This document shows, one piece after another, positions 1-8,826 of a stretch of 64,000 nt of DNA. A model generated the notes under the pieces. The model was given only the letters and a program-made list of their open reading frames with translations. It was not told where the DNA came from and did no database searches. Numbering within the stretch: the stretch's first letter is position 1; the number at the start of each line of letters is the position of its first letter. The translations under genes and the position numbers were made by a program. This stretch comes from Flavobacterium oreochromis (GTDB lineage Bacteria > Bacteroidota > Bacteroidia > Flavobacteriales > Flavobacteriaceae), in assembly GCF_019565455.1 (NCBI RefSeq), contig NZ_CP067377.1:2858001-2922000 (forward strand), given 5' to 3'.

Positions 1-516
1 AATACTGTTTTTTCCATCCCCTTTAATGATCATAAATTCTTTAGATACAATTCCTGTAATACGACCTTGTTTTTCATTAGGAAAACGAACGTAAAATATC
101 CCAATTTCATTAGAAAAAGGAATTAATTCTTGAATTAAGTAATTAAACTGAACATTTTTATGGTAGTGTTTTAATTCATCAAGGGAATAAATTCGCTTTA
201 CAGCACTTCCACGTAAACCTATATCAGGTTTTACTATAAAAGGAAAAGAAAGGGTATGATTATTAAGATTGTCTATTGATTCTTTATGATTTATTAAATG
301 AGTTTTAGGATAGTATTTTTGAGGGATTAGTTTATAAATTTCATTTTTACTTTCATTAAAAAAGCCTCCATTTTTAATTGTTGGATTAACAGCATTAAAG
401 AAGAATAAGGATCTAGAACGTAAAGCATAATATATCCATAAAAAGTAAATAGGGATGTAGAGTACTTGAAATGGCCAATATTCCCAATGTGTTAATTTGT
501 GTATAAAAAGTTTCAT
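1..516 (-). CDS. ATP-grasp-like protein, C-terminus missing
   Basis: This minus-strand frame runs off the left edge of the window, so only the first 172 or so residues are visible. It opens MKLFIHKLTHWEYWPFQ and has an aromatic, hydrophobic stretch near residues 13-30. It then reads FIVKPDIGLRGSAV at about residues 92-105, which resembles the nucleotide-binding lysine/glycine region of ATP-grasp ligases, and LIQELIPFSNEIGIFYVRFP further on. The start overlaps the stop of the NRDE gene by one base (TAATG), which suggests translational coupling. Flavobacterial homologues are often labelled D-alanine-D-alanine ligase-like, but I see nothing that fixes the substrate. Confidence 0.6.
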   Translation of the reverse strand, partial: MKLFIHKLTHWEYWPFQVLYIPIYFLWIYYALRSRSLFFFNAVNPTIKNGGFFNESKNEIYKLIPQKYYPKTHLINHKESIDNLNNHTLSFPFIVKPDIGLRGSAVKRIYSLDELKHYHKNVQFNYLIQELIPFSNEIGIFYVRFPNEKQGRITGIVSKEFMIIKGDGKNSI

Positions 517-1226
517 TATAACATTAAAAAAGTGTTTTCGTAAGTTTGAGCGGTAATTAAATCCTTGTGGCTAAAAACCATTTTATTTTGGTTAATTATT
601 GTTTGGGTAATACTTTGAGTAATTAGAGTATTATTCCGGTTTATGATTAGTCCATTTTCCTTATCTTCTTGATTTGTATATTCATGAAAATGAACTATAT
701 CTTTTGCATTAATTATATCTTTACTTTTGATAAAAATATTAAATAGAGACTCTCTTTTTTTTCTAATATTAGGAGAATATAAGGTAGATGATGACCATAT
801 ATATTTACCTTCATGATCTAACTTTTGTGTGTCTTTTGTGATACCATTCCAGCGTAATTGATAAAGTTGTTTATTGATATATGCTATTAGTGTAAAAGGT
901 TCTATATCGGTAAGATTAATGGTTAACCATTTGTCTAGACAATCACAACTATCAAATATTTCTAATAGGATTAAACCGCGACTTTTTCGGTAATTTTCTT
1001 CAGAAATATGTTTTTCTATTGCACCGTTTAATAAAACAATTATATTTCCTTTGTCATCTAGTATATACCAAGTACCTCCTGCTTTAGAATCTTTAGGGAA
1101 AAACATTTTTTTACGTTCACCCATATAAGATTTAGGAATCAATGCTTTAGGGCGAGCTATTTTTTCATCTCTATTAGAAGTAATAATGATGGTTTGGTTA
1201 CTAAAAATATAACTTACTGTACACAT
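516..1226 (-). CDS. NRDE (TANGO2-like) family protein
   Basis: The 236-residue product begins MCTVSYIF and carries the family-defining Asn-Arg-Asp-Glu motif at residues 18-21 (TSNRDE). It also has the GGTWYILDDKG and LLNGA segments typical of PF05742. The N-terminal Cys2 could become an N-terminal nucleophile after Met removal, as the fold relatives suggest, but the biochemical role of bacterial NRDE proteins is not settled. The gene overlaps the DinB gene upstream and the ATP-grasp gene downstream, so the DoxX-DinB-NRDE-ATP-grasp set is probably one transcript. The length is close to normal for bacterial members and the frame is intact. Confidence 0.85.
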   Translation of the reverse strand: MCTVSYIFSNQTIIITSNRDEKIARPKALIPKSYMGERKKMFFPKDSKAGGTWYILDDKGNIIVLLNGAIEKHISEENYRKSRGLILLEIFDSCDCLDKWLTINLTDIEPFTLIAYINKQLYQLRWNGITKDTQKLDHEGKYIWSSSTLYSPNIRKKRESLFNIFIKSKDIINAKDIVHFHEYTNQEDKENGLIINRNNTLITQSITQTIINQNKMVFSHKDLITAQTYENTFLML

Positions 1227-1701
1227 AATTTACGGAATTCAATAGTAGATGGTGCAACACCAAATGTTTCTGAAATTTGAACATGATTAAAATCTAATAA
1301 AGCAACTTTTATTAAGGCTTGATGATGGATGCAATGCTCTAAATTATAAAGTACTTCTCTGAAATAATTGGTTTCTAAAAAAGTTGGAATTCCAGAAATA
1401 CAATGTTCCATTACCAGTTTTTATTTTCTTTTTCAACCTCATTAATAATTTTATTAATAGCATTTATTGCTTGTATTCTAATGGTTTGGATGGTTTTGTC
1501 ACGTTCTCTATTGTCATAGTTAATTATCCCATTGTTATATCCTTTTATAAGGGCTTGATATAATTCAATAATATGACGAGTATGTTCTCCTATTGTGGCA
1601 TTGCTTAAACAAAAATTAGGAGTTATAAAATCGTGATCATTTAATTGTATAATAATGTCTTTTAGTTCTAAAAGTGTATTTTTAATAGAGGTAAAATTCA
1701 T
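1214..1701 (-). CDS. DinB-like family protein, frame broken
   Basis: Two overlapping frames together make one DinB/YfiT-like four-helix protein of about 161 residues. The first part gives TIGEHTRHIIELYQALIKGY and the second gives NYFREVLYNLEHCIHHQALIK. The histidines of GEHTRH and EHCIHH are the metal ligands expected in this superfamily. The frame breaks in a run of five T on the plus strand (1418-1422). Adding one base restores a continuous reading through KKLVMEHCISGIP. The pattern matches many other breaks in this window, so I take it as one gene. Family members are metal-dependent transferases or hydrolases, and the substrate here is unknown. Confidence 0.75.
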
Positions 1702-2099
1702 AAGAATGTATTTTTAAATTGATTGAAATTTTTAATAAAATCATTTTTATATAGAAGTGATAAATAACTACTTATTGTAAAAGAAATACACGCTAATATG
1801 TAAAGGGTTCCTCCGTCATCTATAATTTCAAGCCCTAGAATAGATAAATGAGACAATAAAGCAATAGTCATAGTACCTAAAATTAGTAGAGAAGCATAAA
1901 ATCGAGTTCTATTGAAAAATAATAAAACAGAGCTAATCAATTCTATGATCCCAGTGAAAATTCTACCAAAAGGTTCTATATTAAGTTTTTTAAATATATA
2001 AATGGATTCAGGGTTAGCTGTAAATTTGAAAAATAGAGTTTGAAGTAATATAATCGCTAAAATTAATTTTAATATGAAATGTATTTTAGAAGAGTCCAT
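1698..2099 (-). CDS. DoxX-like membrane protein
   Basis: This 133-residue protein has four hydrophobic segments at roughly residues 8-25, 45-62, 68-90 and 98-116, with LLQTLFFKFTANPESIYIF after the first helix. That is the usual layout of small DoxX/MauE-type integral membrane proteins. The start overlaps nothing upstream, and its stop overlaps the DinB start by four bases. It is the first gene of the minus-strand group running to the left edge. The function of DoxX proteins is poorly defined; some are linked to thiol or oxidative stress. No defect is visible. Confidence 0.75.
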   Translation of the reverse strand: MDSSKIHFILKLILAIILLQTLFFKFTANPESIYIFKKLNIEPFGRIFTGIIELISSVLLFFNRTRFYASLLILGTMTIALLSHLSILGLEIIDDGGTLYILACISFTISSYLSLLYKNDFIKNFNQFKNTFL

Positions 2100-2398
2100 T
2101 ATTGAAAAAATTAAGTTACGATAGGTTTTTGTTTTATTCTTAAAATTTATTTTCTTTATTTCGACATTTTAAAAATATTTAAGATTGCCCGAAAAGTAAA
2201 TATGTTCAAATAATTTGCTTATGAATAATAAGAAAAATAATAATCTGAAATTTGAACAAAGTTTTTTTGATTGAATCAAAATTTTAAACTATTCTATATA
2301 CTTTTCAGGCATCTTTGTATAAATATTTAATTAAAATAACGTATTGTCTAATGTTTAATCGTAACTTATTAATTATATAGGAATTAAAATAATAAATT

Positions 2399-3425
2399 TT
2401 ATTGTTTATTTCTTTTGTAATAAGTCAGACCAAAAGGGTTATTTTCTACTGTTATATCTTGTTCATGTATTAGTTTGTTTTGACTTATTTTATATACTGA
2501 TACACTCGTATTGTTTGGTCCAGAATGAGTTGCAAAAATTTTAGTACCTTCTTTATTTAAAACTATATTATGCGGAATGGGTTTACTACTTGAAATAGGA
2601 GACTCATTTTGTGTTAGATCATTTGTTTTAAGAGAATATATCTGACCACCAGTAATGTTTGTAATAAAAATAGTTTCTAAATTAGGACTAGGGTATAATC
2701 CATGAGCACCAGGATATAATTTTTGAGAAATGATTTCTAATTTTTCTCCATCTATATTATATACTTCTCCTGACTGACATGGTACAATTAACTTATTATA
2801 ATTAGATAAATGGAATAAATGAGGATCTTTACCCACATTTACTTCTTTCAGTTTTTCATAATTATTAGTAGAATATAGATATACTTTATCGGGCACTGAT
2901 TGATTCGAATTAATAACGGATATATAAGCCTTAGTTCCATCTTTTGTTAAAAAAACATCATGCGGTTTCATATCCACATTTATTGTTTTAATAATTGAAT
3001 TTGAGCTTAAATCAATAACAGAAATAGTGTTATCTATATCATTATTAACCCAAAGTCGTTTCCCTAATTCGTCAGCCCACATATGAAAAACGCCATTTCC
3101 TACGGATATAGAATTTTCTATTTTTTTTTGTGCTAGGGTTTATGATATGAACCTGTTTGTTTTTTCTATCTCCTACGTATAATTTATCTTTAGTAGGTAC
3201 AAAAACTACGTACATAGGTTCTGAATTAGGAATTTTTAGAGTACTGATTATAGAATTTGTGTTAGCATCAAAAAAACTAATAGAAGAAGAATTTCTATTG
3301 GCAACAGCTACAGTTTCTTCGTACATAATATTTTCTGTACTAGTGTCATTATTTTTTTCACAGGATAAAATGAAGAAACTAATAAAAAAAGTTTTTAATG
3401 CAAGAATTGGAAATGTATTTCTCAT
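2399..3425 (-). CDS. YVTN beta-propeller lipoprotein (YncE-like), frame broken
   Basis: The product starts MRNTFPILALKTFFISFFILSCEKNN, a lipoprotein signal with lipobox LSC. It continues through propeller blades such as VAVANRNSSSISFFDANTN and IDNTISVIDLSSNSIIKTIN, the YVTN/YncE type of repeat. The frame is broken by a nine-T run on the plus strand at 3121-3129. Removing one base gives a continuous NPSTKKIENSISVGNGVFHMWADE. The full protein is about 342 residues. It lies 6 bp downstream of the exported thioredoxin gene and is probably co-transcribed with it. The ligand is unknown; I infer a periplasmic, membrane-anchored protein. Confidence 0.75.
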
Positions 3426-3431
3426 GATAGA

Positions 3432-3826
3432 TTAATTTAATTTTTTGATAAGTTCTTCTTCCGTTATAAATCCTAAGTTTTCCCAAACTAACTTTCCATT
3501 TTTATAATAGTGTAAAGTAGGAAGCCCTTCAACATTTAATTTTTGAGCTAATTCTGGATTTTTGTCAGTATCTATTTTAATAAGTTTTATTTTTTTTCTT
3601 TTGAAACTTTTTCTAAAATAGGAGCTAATTTTTTGCAAGGACCACACCATTTTGCATTAAAATCAACAATACTTATAGGATCTTGTGATAATAATTGATT
3701 ATACTTTTCAATTGTTAATTTTTCTAATTTAATTTTTTCCTGTTTATTAGATTTTAAGGAAGTATTAGTCTGTCCTAAAAAAGAAAAACTAATTAATAAT
3801 GTGGCAATTGTGATAGGTAGTCTCAT
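3432..3826 (-). CDS. exported thioredoxin, frame broken
   Basis: An N-terminal signal peptide (MRLPITIATLLISFSFLGQ) is followed by a thioredoxin fold with the active site WCGPCKK at residues 60-66. A second part reads KLIKIDTDKNPELAQKLNVE and GLPTLHYYKNGK, containing the cis-proline loop. The frame breaks in an eight-T run on the plus strand at 3590-3597; nine would restore it. The whole product is about 131 residues. It is 15 bp downstream of the peroxiredoxin-like gene and just upstream of the YVTN lipoprotein gene. A periplasmic disulfide reductase that could recharge the neighbouring peroxiredoxin is an inference from context. Confidence 0.8.
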
Positions 3827-3841
3827 GTTTCGTTTTTTAAA

Positions 3842-4432
3842 TTATAAATTTTTTAATACGTTTAATAATAATTTTTCAGAAATTCGATGTTTATAGTCAG
3901 GAGCTATATATTCAAAAATTACTTTATTATCTTCATTTATTACGAACAATGAGGATACAGGTAAGAAATTTTTATTTACCATGTTAGATCCTTTACTAAT
4001 TACAGATTTATAATTTAGAGGGGCTTCATAAGTAATTCCCATAGCTGTTAATAAATCTCCTTTGCTATCAGAATAAAGAGTATATTTAAGCTTGTCTTTT
4101 TCAGAAGTTTTCATTAAAGATTCAGGTGAATCAGGACTGATAGCAATTATTTGATACCCTAATTTAACAATATCATTTTCTACTGCTCCAATATTACCTA
4201 AATGTACATTACAATAAGGACACCATCCGCCACGATATACAATTAATACCGTTTTCTTTTTGTTTATAACAGTATGTGTAGAAACAAAACTACTGTCTGT
4301 TTTTTGAATTTTTGCATTAGGAAGAGTCTCGCCAATTAAAATTGGACTAATTTCTGTAGCAGAAGTTGCTATATTCTTTTGGCCTAAAAGCGTTAAAGGA
4401 AAAAGTAGTAAATAAAAAAATACATTTTTCAT
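3842..4432 (-). CDS. exported peroxiredoxin-like (AhpC/TSA) protein
   Basis: The protein has a signal peptide (MKNVFFYLLLFPLTLLGQ) and an AhpC/TSA thioredoxin-like domain. YRGGWCPYCNVHL places a CxxC at residues 71 and 74, followed by AISPDSPESL and LYSDSKGDLLTAMGI. The GGWCPYCN signature is typical of the peroxiredoxin-like seleno/thiol family rather than of classical TlpA. At 196 residues the frame is intact. It sits between a Crp/Fnr regulator and an exported thioredoxin, which suggests a periplasmic thiol-peroxidase pair. The substrate (H2O2 or organic peroxide) cannot be read from the sequence. Confidence 0.8.
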   Translation of the reverse strand: MKNVFFYLLLFPLTLLGQKNIATSATEISPILIGETLPNAKIQKTDSSFVSTHTVINKKKTVLIVYRGGWCPYCNVHLGNIGAVENDIVKLGYQIIAISPDSPESLMKTSEKDKLKYTLYSDSKGDLLTAMGITYEAPLNYKSVISKGSNMVNKNFLPVSSLFVINEDNKVIFEYIAPDYKHRISEKLLLNVLKNL

Positions 4433-4516
4433 AATTCTCTTTATTTTATTGTTATAGTGTAAAATTAAGAGGGTTGAAAAATGTATTTTGTAAGGTAGTT
4501 TACAAAAGGCTAAAAT

Positions 4517-5197
4517 TTATTGTAAAAGATTAATATTGGGAATAATAATTTCTTTACGGGTATATAAAATAAGACCTTCTTCTTCTAATTCTATTAATAA
4601 TTTAGTAGCTGTAGGTCTAGATGTACAAATAATTTGAGCGATATCAGTTTGAGTTAAATAATTCTCTAACGTTATATTATCTCCTTCTTTTTTTCCTTCT
4701 TTTTCAGACCAATCTAGTAAAAATGTTTTAAGACGGGTTTTAGCGTCTTTAGACATAAGATTTGAATAATTGTTTTTAATTCTTTTTAGTTTGAGACCTA
4801 CAAACTTCATGTAACTTAGTGCTAAATCAGGATGTTTGAGCATTAAATTTTCAAAATCAGATAATAAAAAACTACATATTGATACTTCTTCTGTAAGTGC
4901 TATTGCTAATTCATTAGATGTTTTATCAGGTTCTAAGGTTAATTCTCCAAAAAGATCTCCTTTTTGTATAATATCCTTTATGGTTTCATTACCTTCTTGA
5001 TCTATAGCTACAATTTTTATACTTCCTTTTTTTAATAAAAAAACACGAGGTGTTTCAGAATCAGAGAAATAAATAATTTCACCTTTTTTAGCTTTTTTAA
5101 AGCCAACGATGATACATAACTGCTTAAGTTGTGACATACTTAAGGTTCTGAAAAGTTTATGATCTCTTAAATACCAATATTTTAATTCTTCATACAT
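4517..5197 (-). CDS. Crp/Fnr family transcriptional regulator
   Basis: This 226-residue protein has an N-terminal cyclic-nucleotide-binding-like beta barrel (residues about 20-125, with GEIIYFSDSETPRVFLLKKGSIK and IIQKGDLFGELTL). The C-terminal winged helix reads LTQTDIAQIICTSRPTATKLL. There is no N-terminal cysteine cluster, so it is not an FNR-type Fe-S sensor. It is transcribed toward the peroxiredoxin/thioredoxin/YVTN genes with an 84-bp gap, so it may control them; that is inference. No palindromic Crp-like site was identified with confidence. Confidence 0.85.
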   Translation of the reverse strand: MYEELKYWYLRDHKLFRTLSMSQLKQLCIIVGFKKAKKGEIIYFSDSETPRVFLLKKGSIKIVAIDQEGNETIKDIIQKGDLFGELTLEPDKTSNELAIALTEEVSICSFLLSDFENLMLKHPDLALSYMKFVGLKLKRIKNNYSNLMSKDAKTRLKTFLLDWSEKEGKKEGDNITLENYLTQTDIAQIICTSRPTATKLLIELEEEGLILYTRKEIIIPNINLLQ

Positions 5198-5522
5198 ATA
5201 TCTGAGATTGAATGTTAAAATTAAGCAATTGTGTTAGAAAAGTAGAGGGATTAACAAAATTTTGTGTTTATTTTATTTTATTCAATTTAAAAAATGAAGG
5301 CTTTATTTTTTTAAAGTAGTAGTATCATAGATCTAATACTTTTTTACTATTAAATGTATTTTTAATTTATTATTACAGATAATTTAAAAGTATTTTATTG
5401 CTAAAGATCCTAGATTGTAATTATTTCAAATAAAATAGGGAAGTATAAGAAGGTGTAAAAAAGGAGAAATTATTTTTGTTTTAATTCTTGACAGTTTTTA
5501 AAACTGCCAAGAATTAAGAAAA
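5198..5522. other. intergenic region between Crp/Fnr and sodC
   Basis: This 325-bp, very AT-rich stretch holds no convincing gene. It contains the hairpin listed separately at 5483-5515 and presumably the promoter of the Crp/Fnr gene. I found no match there to TAnnTTTG in the required orientation. Confidence 0.5.
5483..5515 (-). terminator. hairpin after sodC
   Basis: AATTCTTG..CAGTTTT pairs with AAAACTG..CAAGAATT in an almost perfect stem with one mismatch, placed 8 bp beyond the sodC stop. The T-tract on the sodC side is weak, so this may be a terminator or a 3' stability hairpin. Confidence 0.55.
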
Positions 5523-6044
5523 TTATTTTAAGATACCAGCACAAGCAATTCGACCTCCAGCATTACCGGTTGGTTGTGTTGTAAAATCATCAACACCTTT
5601 ATGGATGATTAAACCTTTACCTGTTATATCTCTGGCAGGATCACCGCAACCAATACACCACTCGTCAGTAGCAAAATTCACCACTGCATTGCCATTTGCA
5701 TCAGCAGTAAAGTTTCCTATATCACCTCTATGGTATTCAGCTTGACCCCATTTACCATGTTTTTTAAAAGTAGGGTTCCAGTGTCCGCCTGTTGAAGTAC
5801 CATCAGGAGCAGAACAATCTGCTTTTTCATGTAAATGAATAGCATGTTCTCCAGGAGTTAATCCATTCATATTTGCTACCATTGTGATGATACCATTTTT
5901 TTCTGAAAATATAGCGGTACCAGTTACTTTACTATCACTTTTTGAAGTAAGTTCAACTTTTATTTCATTTTTAGTAATATGTGAACTTTGACAGCTACCA
6001 TATATTGCCAACATGAAAAGACTAAATGCAATTGTTTTTTTCAT
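5523..6044 (-). CDS. sodC: Cu/Zn superoxide dismutase lipoprotein
   Basis: The 173-residue product carries a lipoprotein signal ending in the lipobox YGSC at residues 15-18. It has the complete SodC metal-site pattern: HAIHLHEKADC, GGHWNPTFKKHGKW, EYHRGDIGN and the C-terminal GNAGGRIACAG. The disulfide cysteines are present. It dismutates superoxide in the periplasm or at the outer membrane. A possible -7 box on the minus strand (CAAATTTA at 6140-6147 on the plus strand) lies about 95 bp upstream. It is probably monocistronic, with a hairpin downstream. Confidence 0.92.
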   Translation of the reverse strand: MKKTIAFSLFMLAIYGSCQSSHITKNEIKVELTSKSDSKVTGTAIFSEKNGIITMVANMNGLTPGEHAIHLHEKADCSAPDGTSTGGHWNPTFKKHGKWGQAEYHRGDIGNFTADANGNAVVNFATDEWCIGCGDPARDITGKGLIIHKGVDDFTTQPTGNAGGRIACAGILK

Positions 6045-6216
6045 TATTTTAAAGATGTTTATGATTAAAGATTAAAAGTATTTTATTTAATACTTTTAGA
6101 ATGATTTCCTATTGTAGAAAATAGAAAGGTATCATATTGCAAATTTAAAATATAGAAACAATCATTTTACTGTTAATGATAGTTAAAATTTATATAAATA
6201 TAAGTTAAACAAAAAG

Positions 6217-6741
6217 CTATTTAGATTTTTCACCTATAAATTGATCCTTTTGCGATTTGAATAATACATTAAATGTAGTTAATGTACCATAAATACGTGT
6301 TATATATTGTTGTAATTCAATTTTTTCAATTTCTTCTAATTTACTAGCATTAATTTTTTGCTCCATTACACGAAGACGATCTCGTAGCATAACAATTTTA
6401 TGGAAAAAGGTATCAATAGGAATATCTTTTCCTTGTAATCCAGCCTGATTAGGAATTAATTTCATAGTACCACCTTTCCACTTATCACCTATAGCAACGG
6501 GCTCACCTAATCCATTCCATTTTTTTAAAATAGATAATAGACTTTGCTCAACATCATAAAAACTAATTGTATCTACTTCGTTGGTGGTTTCTTCAATAAT
6601 ATCAAAAGTACTATCTATTGAAATGGTTTCGAGTCCACTATCAATAAATGTAACCCAATAGTCTTTAGAAGATACATTGGTAATAACTCCCTTACCGTAT
6701 TGAGGATGATTTATTCTAGATCCGATGCCTAATAATTTCAT
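6217..6741 (-). CDS. conserved hypothetical protein with N-terminal Tudor/CarD-like motif
   Basis: The first 45 residues read IGSRINHPQYGKGVITNVSSKDYWVTF, the Gly/His/Gly-Gly-Val pattern of the small SH3/Tudor-like fold found in CarD and at the C-terminus of UvrD/PcrA helicases. The rest (residues 60-170) contains WKGGTMKLIPNQAGLQGKDIP and a helical segment, KIVMLRDRLRVMEQKINASKLEEIEKIEL. I do not recognise this part. It recurs, I believe, as an uncharacterised flavobacterial family. The frame is intact at 174 residues. A nucleic-acid or RNA-polymerase contact is only a guess from the N-terminus. Confidence 0.65.
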   Translation of the reverse strand: MKLLGIGSRINHPQYGKGVITNVSSKDYWVTFIDSGLETISIDSTFDIIEETTNEVDTISFYDVEQSLLSILKKWNGLGEPVAIGDKWKGGTMKLIPNQAGLQGKDIPIDTFFHKIVMLRDRLRVMEQKINASKLEEIEKIELQQYITRIYGTLTTFNVLFKSQKDQFIGEKSK

Positions 6742-6810
6742 AATAAATAAATTAAGAATTAATGTGTTACTTTAGCTTGTTTTTGTTAAATATAGAGAAA
6801 AGTTTAATAA

Positions 6811-6844
6811 AAAAAGGCCACTATATAAATTTAGTGACCTTTTT
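6811..6844 (-). terminator. terminator of the beta-oxidation operon
   Basis: AAAAAGGCCACTA pairs with TAGTGACCTTTTT (12 of 13) around a short AT loop, with A/T tracts on both sides. It lies about 27 bp past the acyl-CoA dehydrogenase stop and fits an intrinsic terminator on the minus strand. Confidence 0.75.
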
Positions 6845-6870
6845 AACCAAACTAATTAAAATTTAAAGGC

Positions 6871-8667
6871 TTAATAGCAATATCCATTTTCTGCAATCAT
6901 TTTTGCAGTAATTGTTTCGCGTAATGCTACTACATTTGGCATATTGGTATATTTTGTAAAACGGCGTAATCCCATTAACATCATACGTTGCTCATCTCCT
7001 TCAGCAAAAGAAACAATTCCTTCTTTTCCTTTTTGAGAAACGATGTCTACAGCTTGATATAAGTATAATTGCGCCATTGCAATTTGTTCTTTTATATTTT
7101 CAGCACCTTTAGCTTTAGCTAATTTTTCTGTACGTAAAATTCCTGATTCAGCCATGTAAATTTCAATTAACATATCTGAAGCAGCCATTAGTAATTGTTG
7201 GTGCTTCTCTAAATCTGGACCAAATTTTTGTACAGCAGATCCTGCTACCATTAAAAATGCTTTTTTCAATTTGCCGATTAATTCTTTTTCTTCAGCAAAT
7301 AATTCTGTGTAATCAGGAATATTGAAATCAGGAATACCCATTAATTCTTCAGCAACTTTCATTGCAGGTCCTAATAAATCCACTTGACCTTTCATCGCTT
7401 TTTTGATTAACATACCTACTGATAACATACGGTTGATTTCGTTTGTTCCTTCGTAGATACGTGCAATACGAGCATCTCTCCAAGCTGATTCCATAGGAGT
7501 TTCTTCAGAGAATCCCATACCACCAAAAATTTGGATTCCTTCGTCAGTACAGCTTTGTACGTCTTCAGAAACAGCTACTTTTAGGATAGAACATTCAATA
7601 GCAAATTCTTCCACTCCTTTTAATTCAGCTTCTTGGTGTGATTTGCCTTCTGCTTCACGTAATTGAATTCTCGTTTCAATATCTTTAGCAGCGCGGTAAG
7701 AAGCTGCTTCATCAATATAAGCATTAGTAGCCATATTCGCTAATTTAGCTTGAATAGCACCAAAGTTAGCGATAGGTGTTTTAAATTGGATTCTTTCATT
7801 TGCATATTTTACTGCTTCTGTAATCGTACGACGTTGTGCATCTAAACAAGCAGCTGCTAATTTAATACGACCTACGTTTAAAGCATTCATAGCAATTTTA
7901 AATCCTTCTCCACGACCTGCTAACATATTTTCAACTGGTACGACTGTATCGTTGAAGAAAACTTGACGAGTAGAAGAAGAACGAATACCTAATTTGTGCT
8001 CTTCTTCACCTAAAGTAATTCCGTTAGGATTTGCTGGATCATACTCAACAATAAAACCAGTGATATTTTTATCATCTTCAATACGAGCAAAAACGATCAT
8101 TAAATTACAGAAACCTGCATTAGAGATCCACATTTTTTGTCCATTGATTTTGTATGTTTTGCCATCAGCAGCTAATTCCGCTTTTGTTTTTCCTGAATTA
8201 GCATCTGATCCTGCTCCGGGCTCTGTTAAACAGTAAGCACCAAACCATTCGCCTGAAGCTAATTTAGGTACATATTTTAAACGTTGTTCTTCTGTACCAT
8301 ATAAAGTAATTGGCATAGTACCAATACCGGTGTGTGCACCAAAAGCAGTTGAGAAAGATCCAGTTGCTCCAGAAATGTAATCACAAGTTAGCATAGTAGA
8401 TACAAATCCCATTCCTAAACCTCCGTAAGCTTCAGGAACTGCTACGCCTAGGAAACCAAGTTCACCTGCTTTACGCATAACTTCTTCAGTATAAGCGTAG
8501 TCTTTTTTCTCAAATCTTGGTTTTTGAGCCCATAATTCTTTATCAACGAATTCTTTTATAGAATCACGCATCATGATTTGCTCCTCAGAAAAATCTTCTG
8601 GAGTAAAAACGTTTTCACATTTTGTTTCTTTAACAAGGAATTGACCTCCTCTTGTAATATCTTCCAT
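6871..8667 (-). CDS. acyl-CoA dehydrogenase, long form
   Basis: This 598-residue FAD enzyme catalyses the first step of beta-oxidation. Visible signatures are YCLTEPGAGSDANSGKTKAEL, KMWISNAGFCNLMIVFA, and near residue 400 QIFGGMGFSEETPMESAWRD followed by IARIYEGTNEINR, whose Glu is the catalytic base. Beyond residue 440 there is an extra C-terminal helical domain, as in ACAD9/VLCAD-like bacterial enzymes, which accounts for the length over the usual 380. It is the last gene of the MarR-linked operon. It is separated from the thiolase gene by a 155-bp repeat element and followed by a terminator. The acyl-chain preference is not readable. Confidence 0.92.
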   Translation of the reverse strand: MEDITRGGQFLVKETKCENVFTPEDFSEEQIMMRDSIKEFVDKELWAQKPRFEKKDYAYTEEVMRKAGELGFLGVAVPEAYGGLGMGFVSTMLTCDYISGATGSFSTAFGAHTGIGTMPITLYGTEEQRLKYVPKLASGEWFGAYCLTEPGAGSDANSGKTKAELAADGKTYKINGQKMWISNAGFCNLMIVFARIEDDKNITGFIVEYDPANPNGITLGEEEHKLGIRSSSTRQVFFNDTVVPVENMLAGRGEGFKIAMNALNVGRIKLAAACLDAQRRTITEAVKYANERIQFKTPIANFGAIQAKLANMATNAYIDEAASYRAAKDIETRIQLREAEGKSHQEAELKGVEEFAIECSILKVAVSEDVQSCTDEGIQIFGGMGFSEETPMESAWRDARIARIYEGTNEINRMLSVGMLIKKAMKGQVDLLGPAMKVAEELMGIPDFNIPDYTELFAEEKELIGKLKKAFLMVAGSAVQKFGPDLEKHQQLLMAASDMLIEIYMAESGILRTEKLAKAKGAENIKEQIAMAQLYLYQAVDIVSQKGKEGIVSFAEGDEQRMMLMGLRRFTKYTNMPNVVALRETITAKMIAENGYCY

Positions 8668-8671
8668 AAGT

Positions 8672-8826
8672 CTGCCCCCTAACCCCCGAAGGGGGAACTC
8701 CTACTAGGGGGTAAGTAGGGTTTTAAATACTTTTTGATTTCTAAAGTGAATTGAAAAAGTTTATGTTATACAATTTTAATGAACGTTTCTATTTGCTCCC
8801 CTCCTTTGGAGGGGCTGGAGGAGGCT
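8672..8826. repeat. paired G/C-rich palindrome element (copy 1)
   Basis: The whole gap between the acyl-CoA dehydrogenase and thiolase genes is bounded by two G/C-rich palindromes in inverted orientation. The left reads CCCCCTAACCCCCGAAGGGGG, a 21-bp block at about 8675-8695 with its core at ACCCCCGAAGGGGG. The right reads CTCCCCTCCTTTGGAGGGG at about 8796-8814. The AT-rich middle is about 100 bp. A second pair with the same design and span lies within icmF (32466-32620). They resemble the short palindromic repeats scattered in Flavobacterium genomes. Confidence 0.7.

Noticed and set aside
1214-1701. Two separate overlapping small genes at the DinB locus
   Set aside because: The two pieces are the N- and C-terminal halves of one DinB domain and join when one base is added.
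3157-3435. A 92-codon plus-strand frame opposite the YVTN lipoprotein gene
   Set aside because: It is antisense to a signal peptide and propeller-coding stretch with clear family features.
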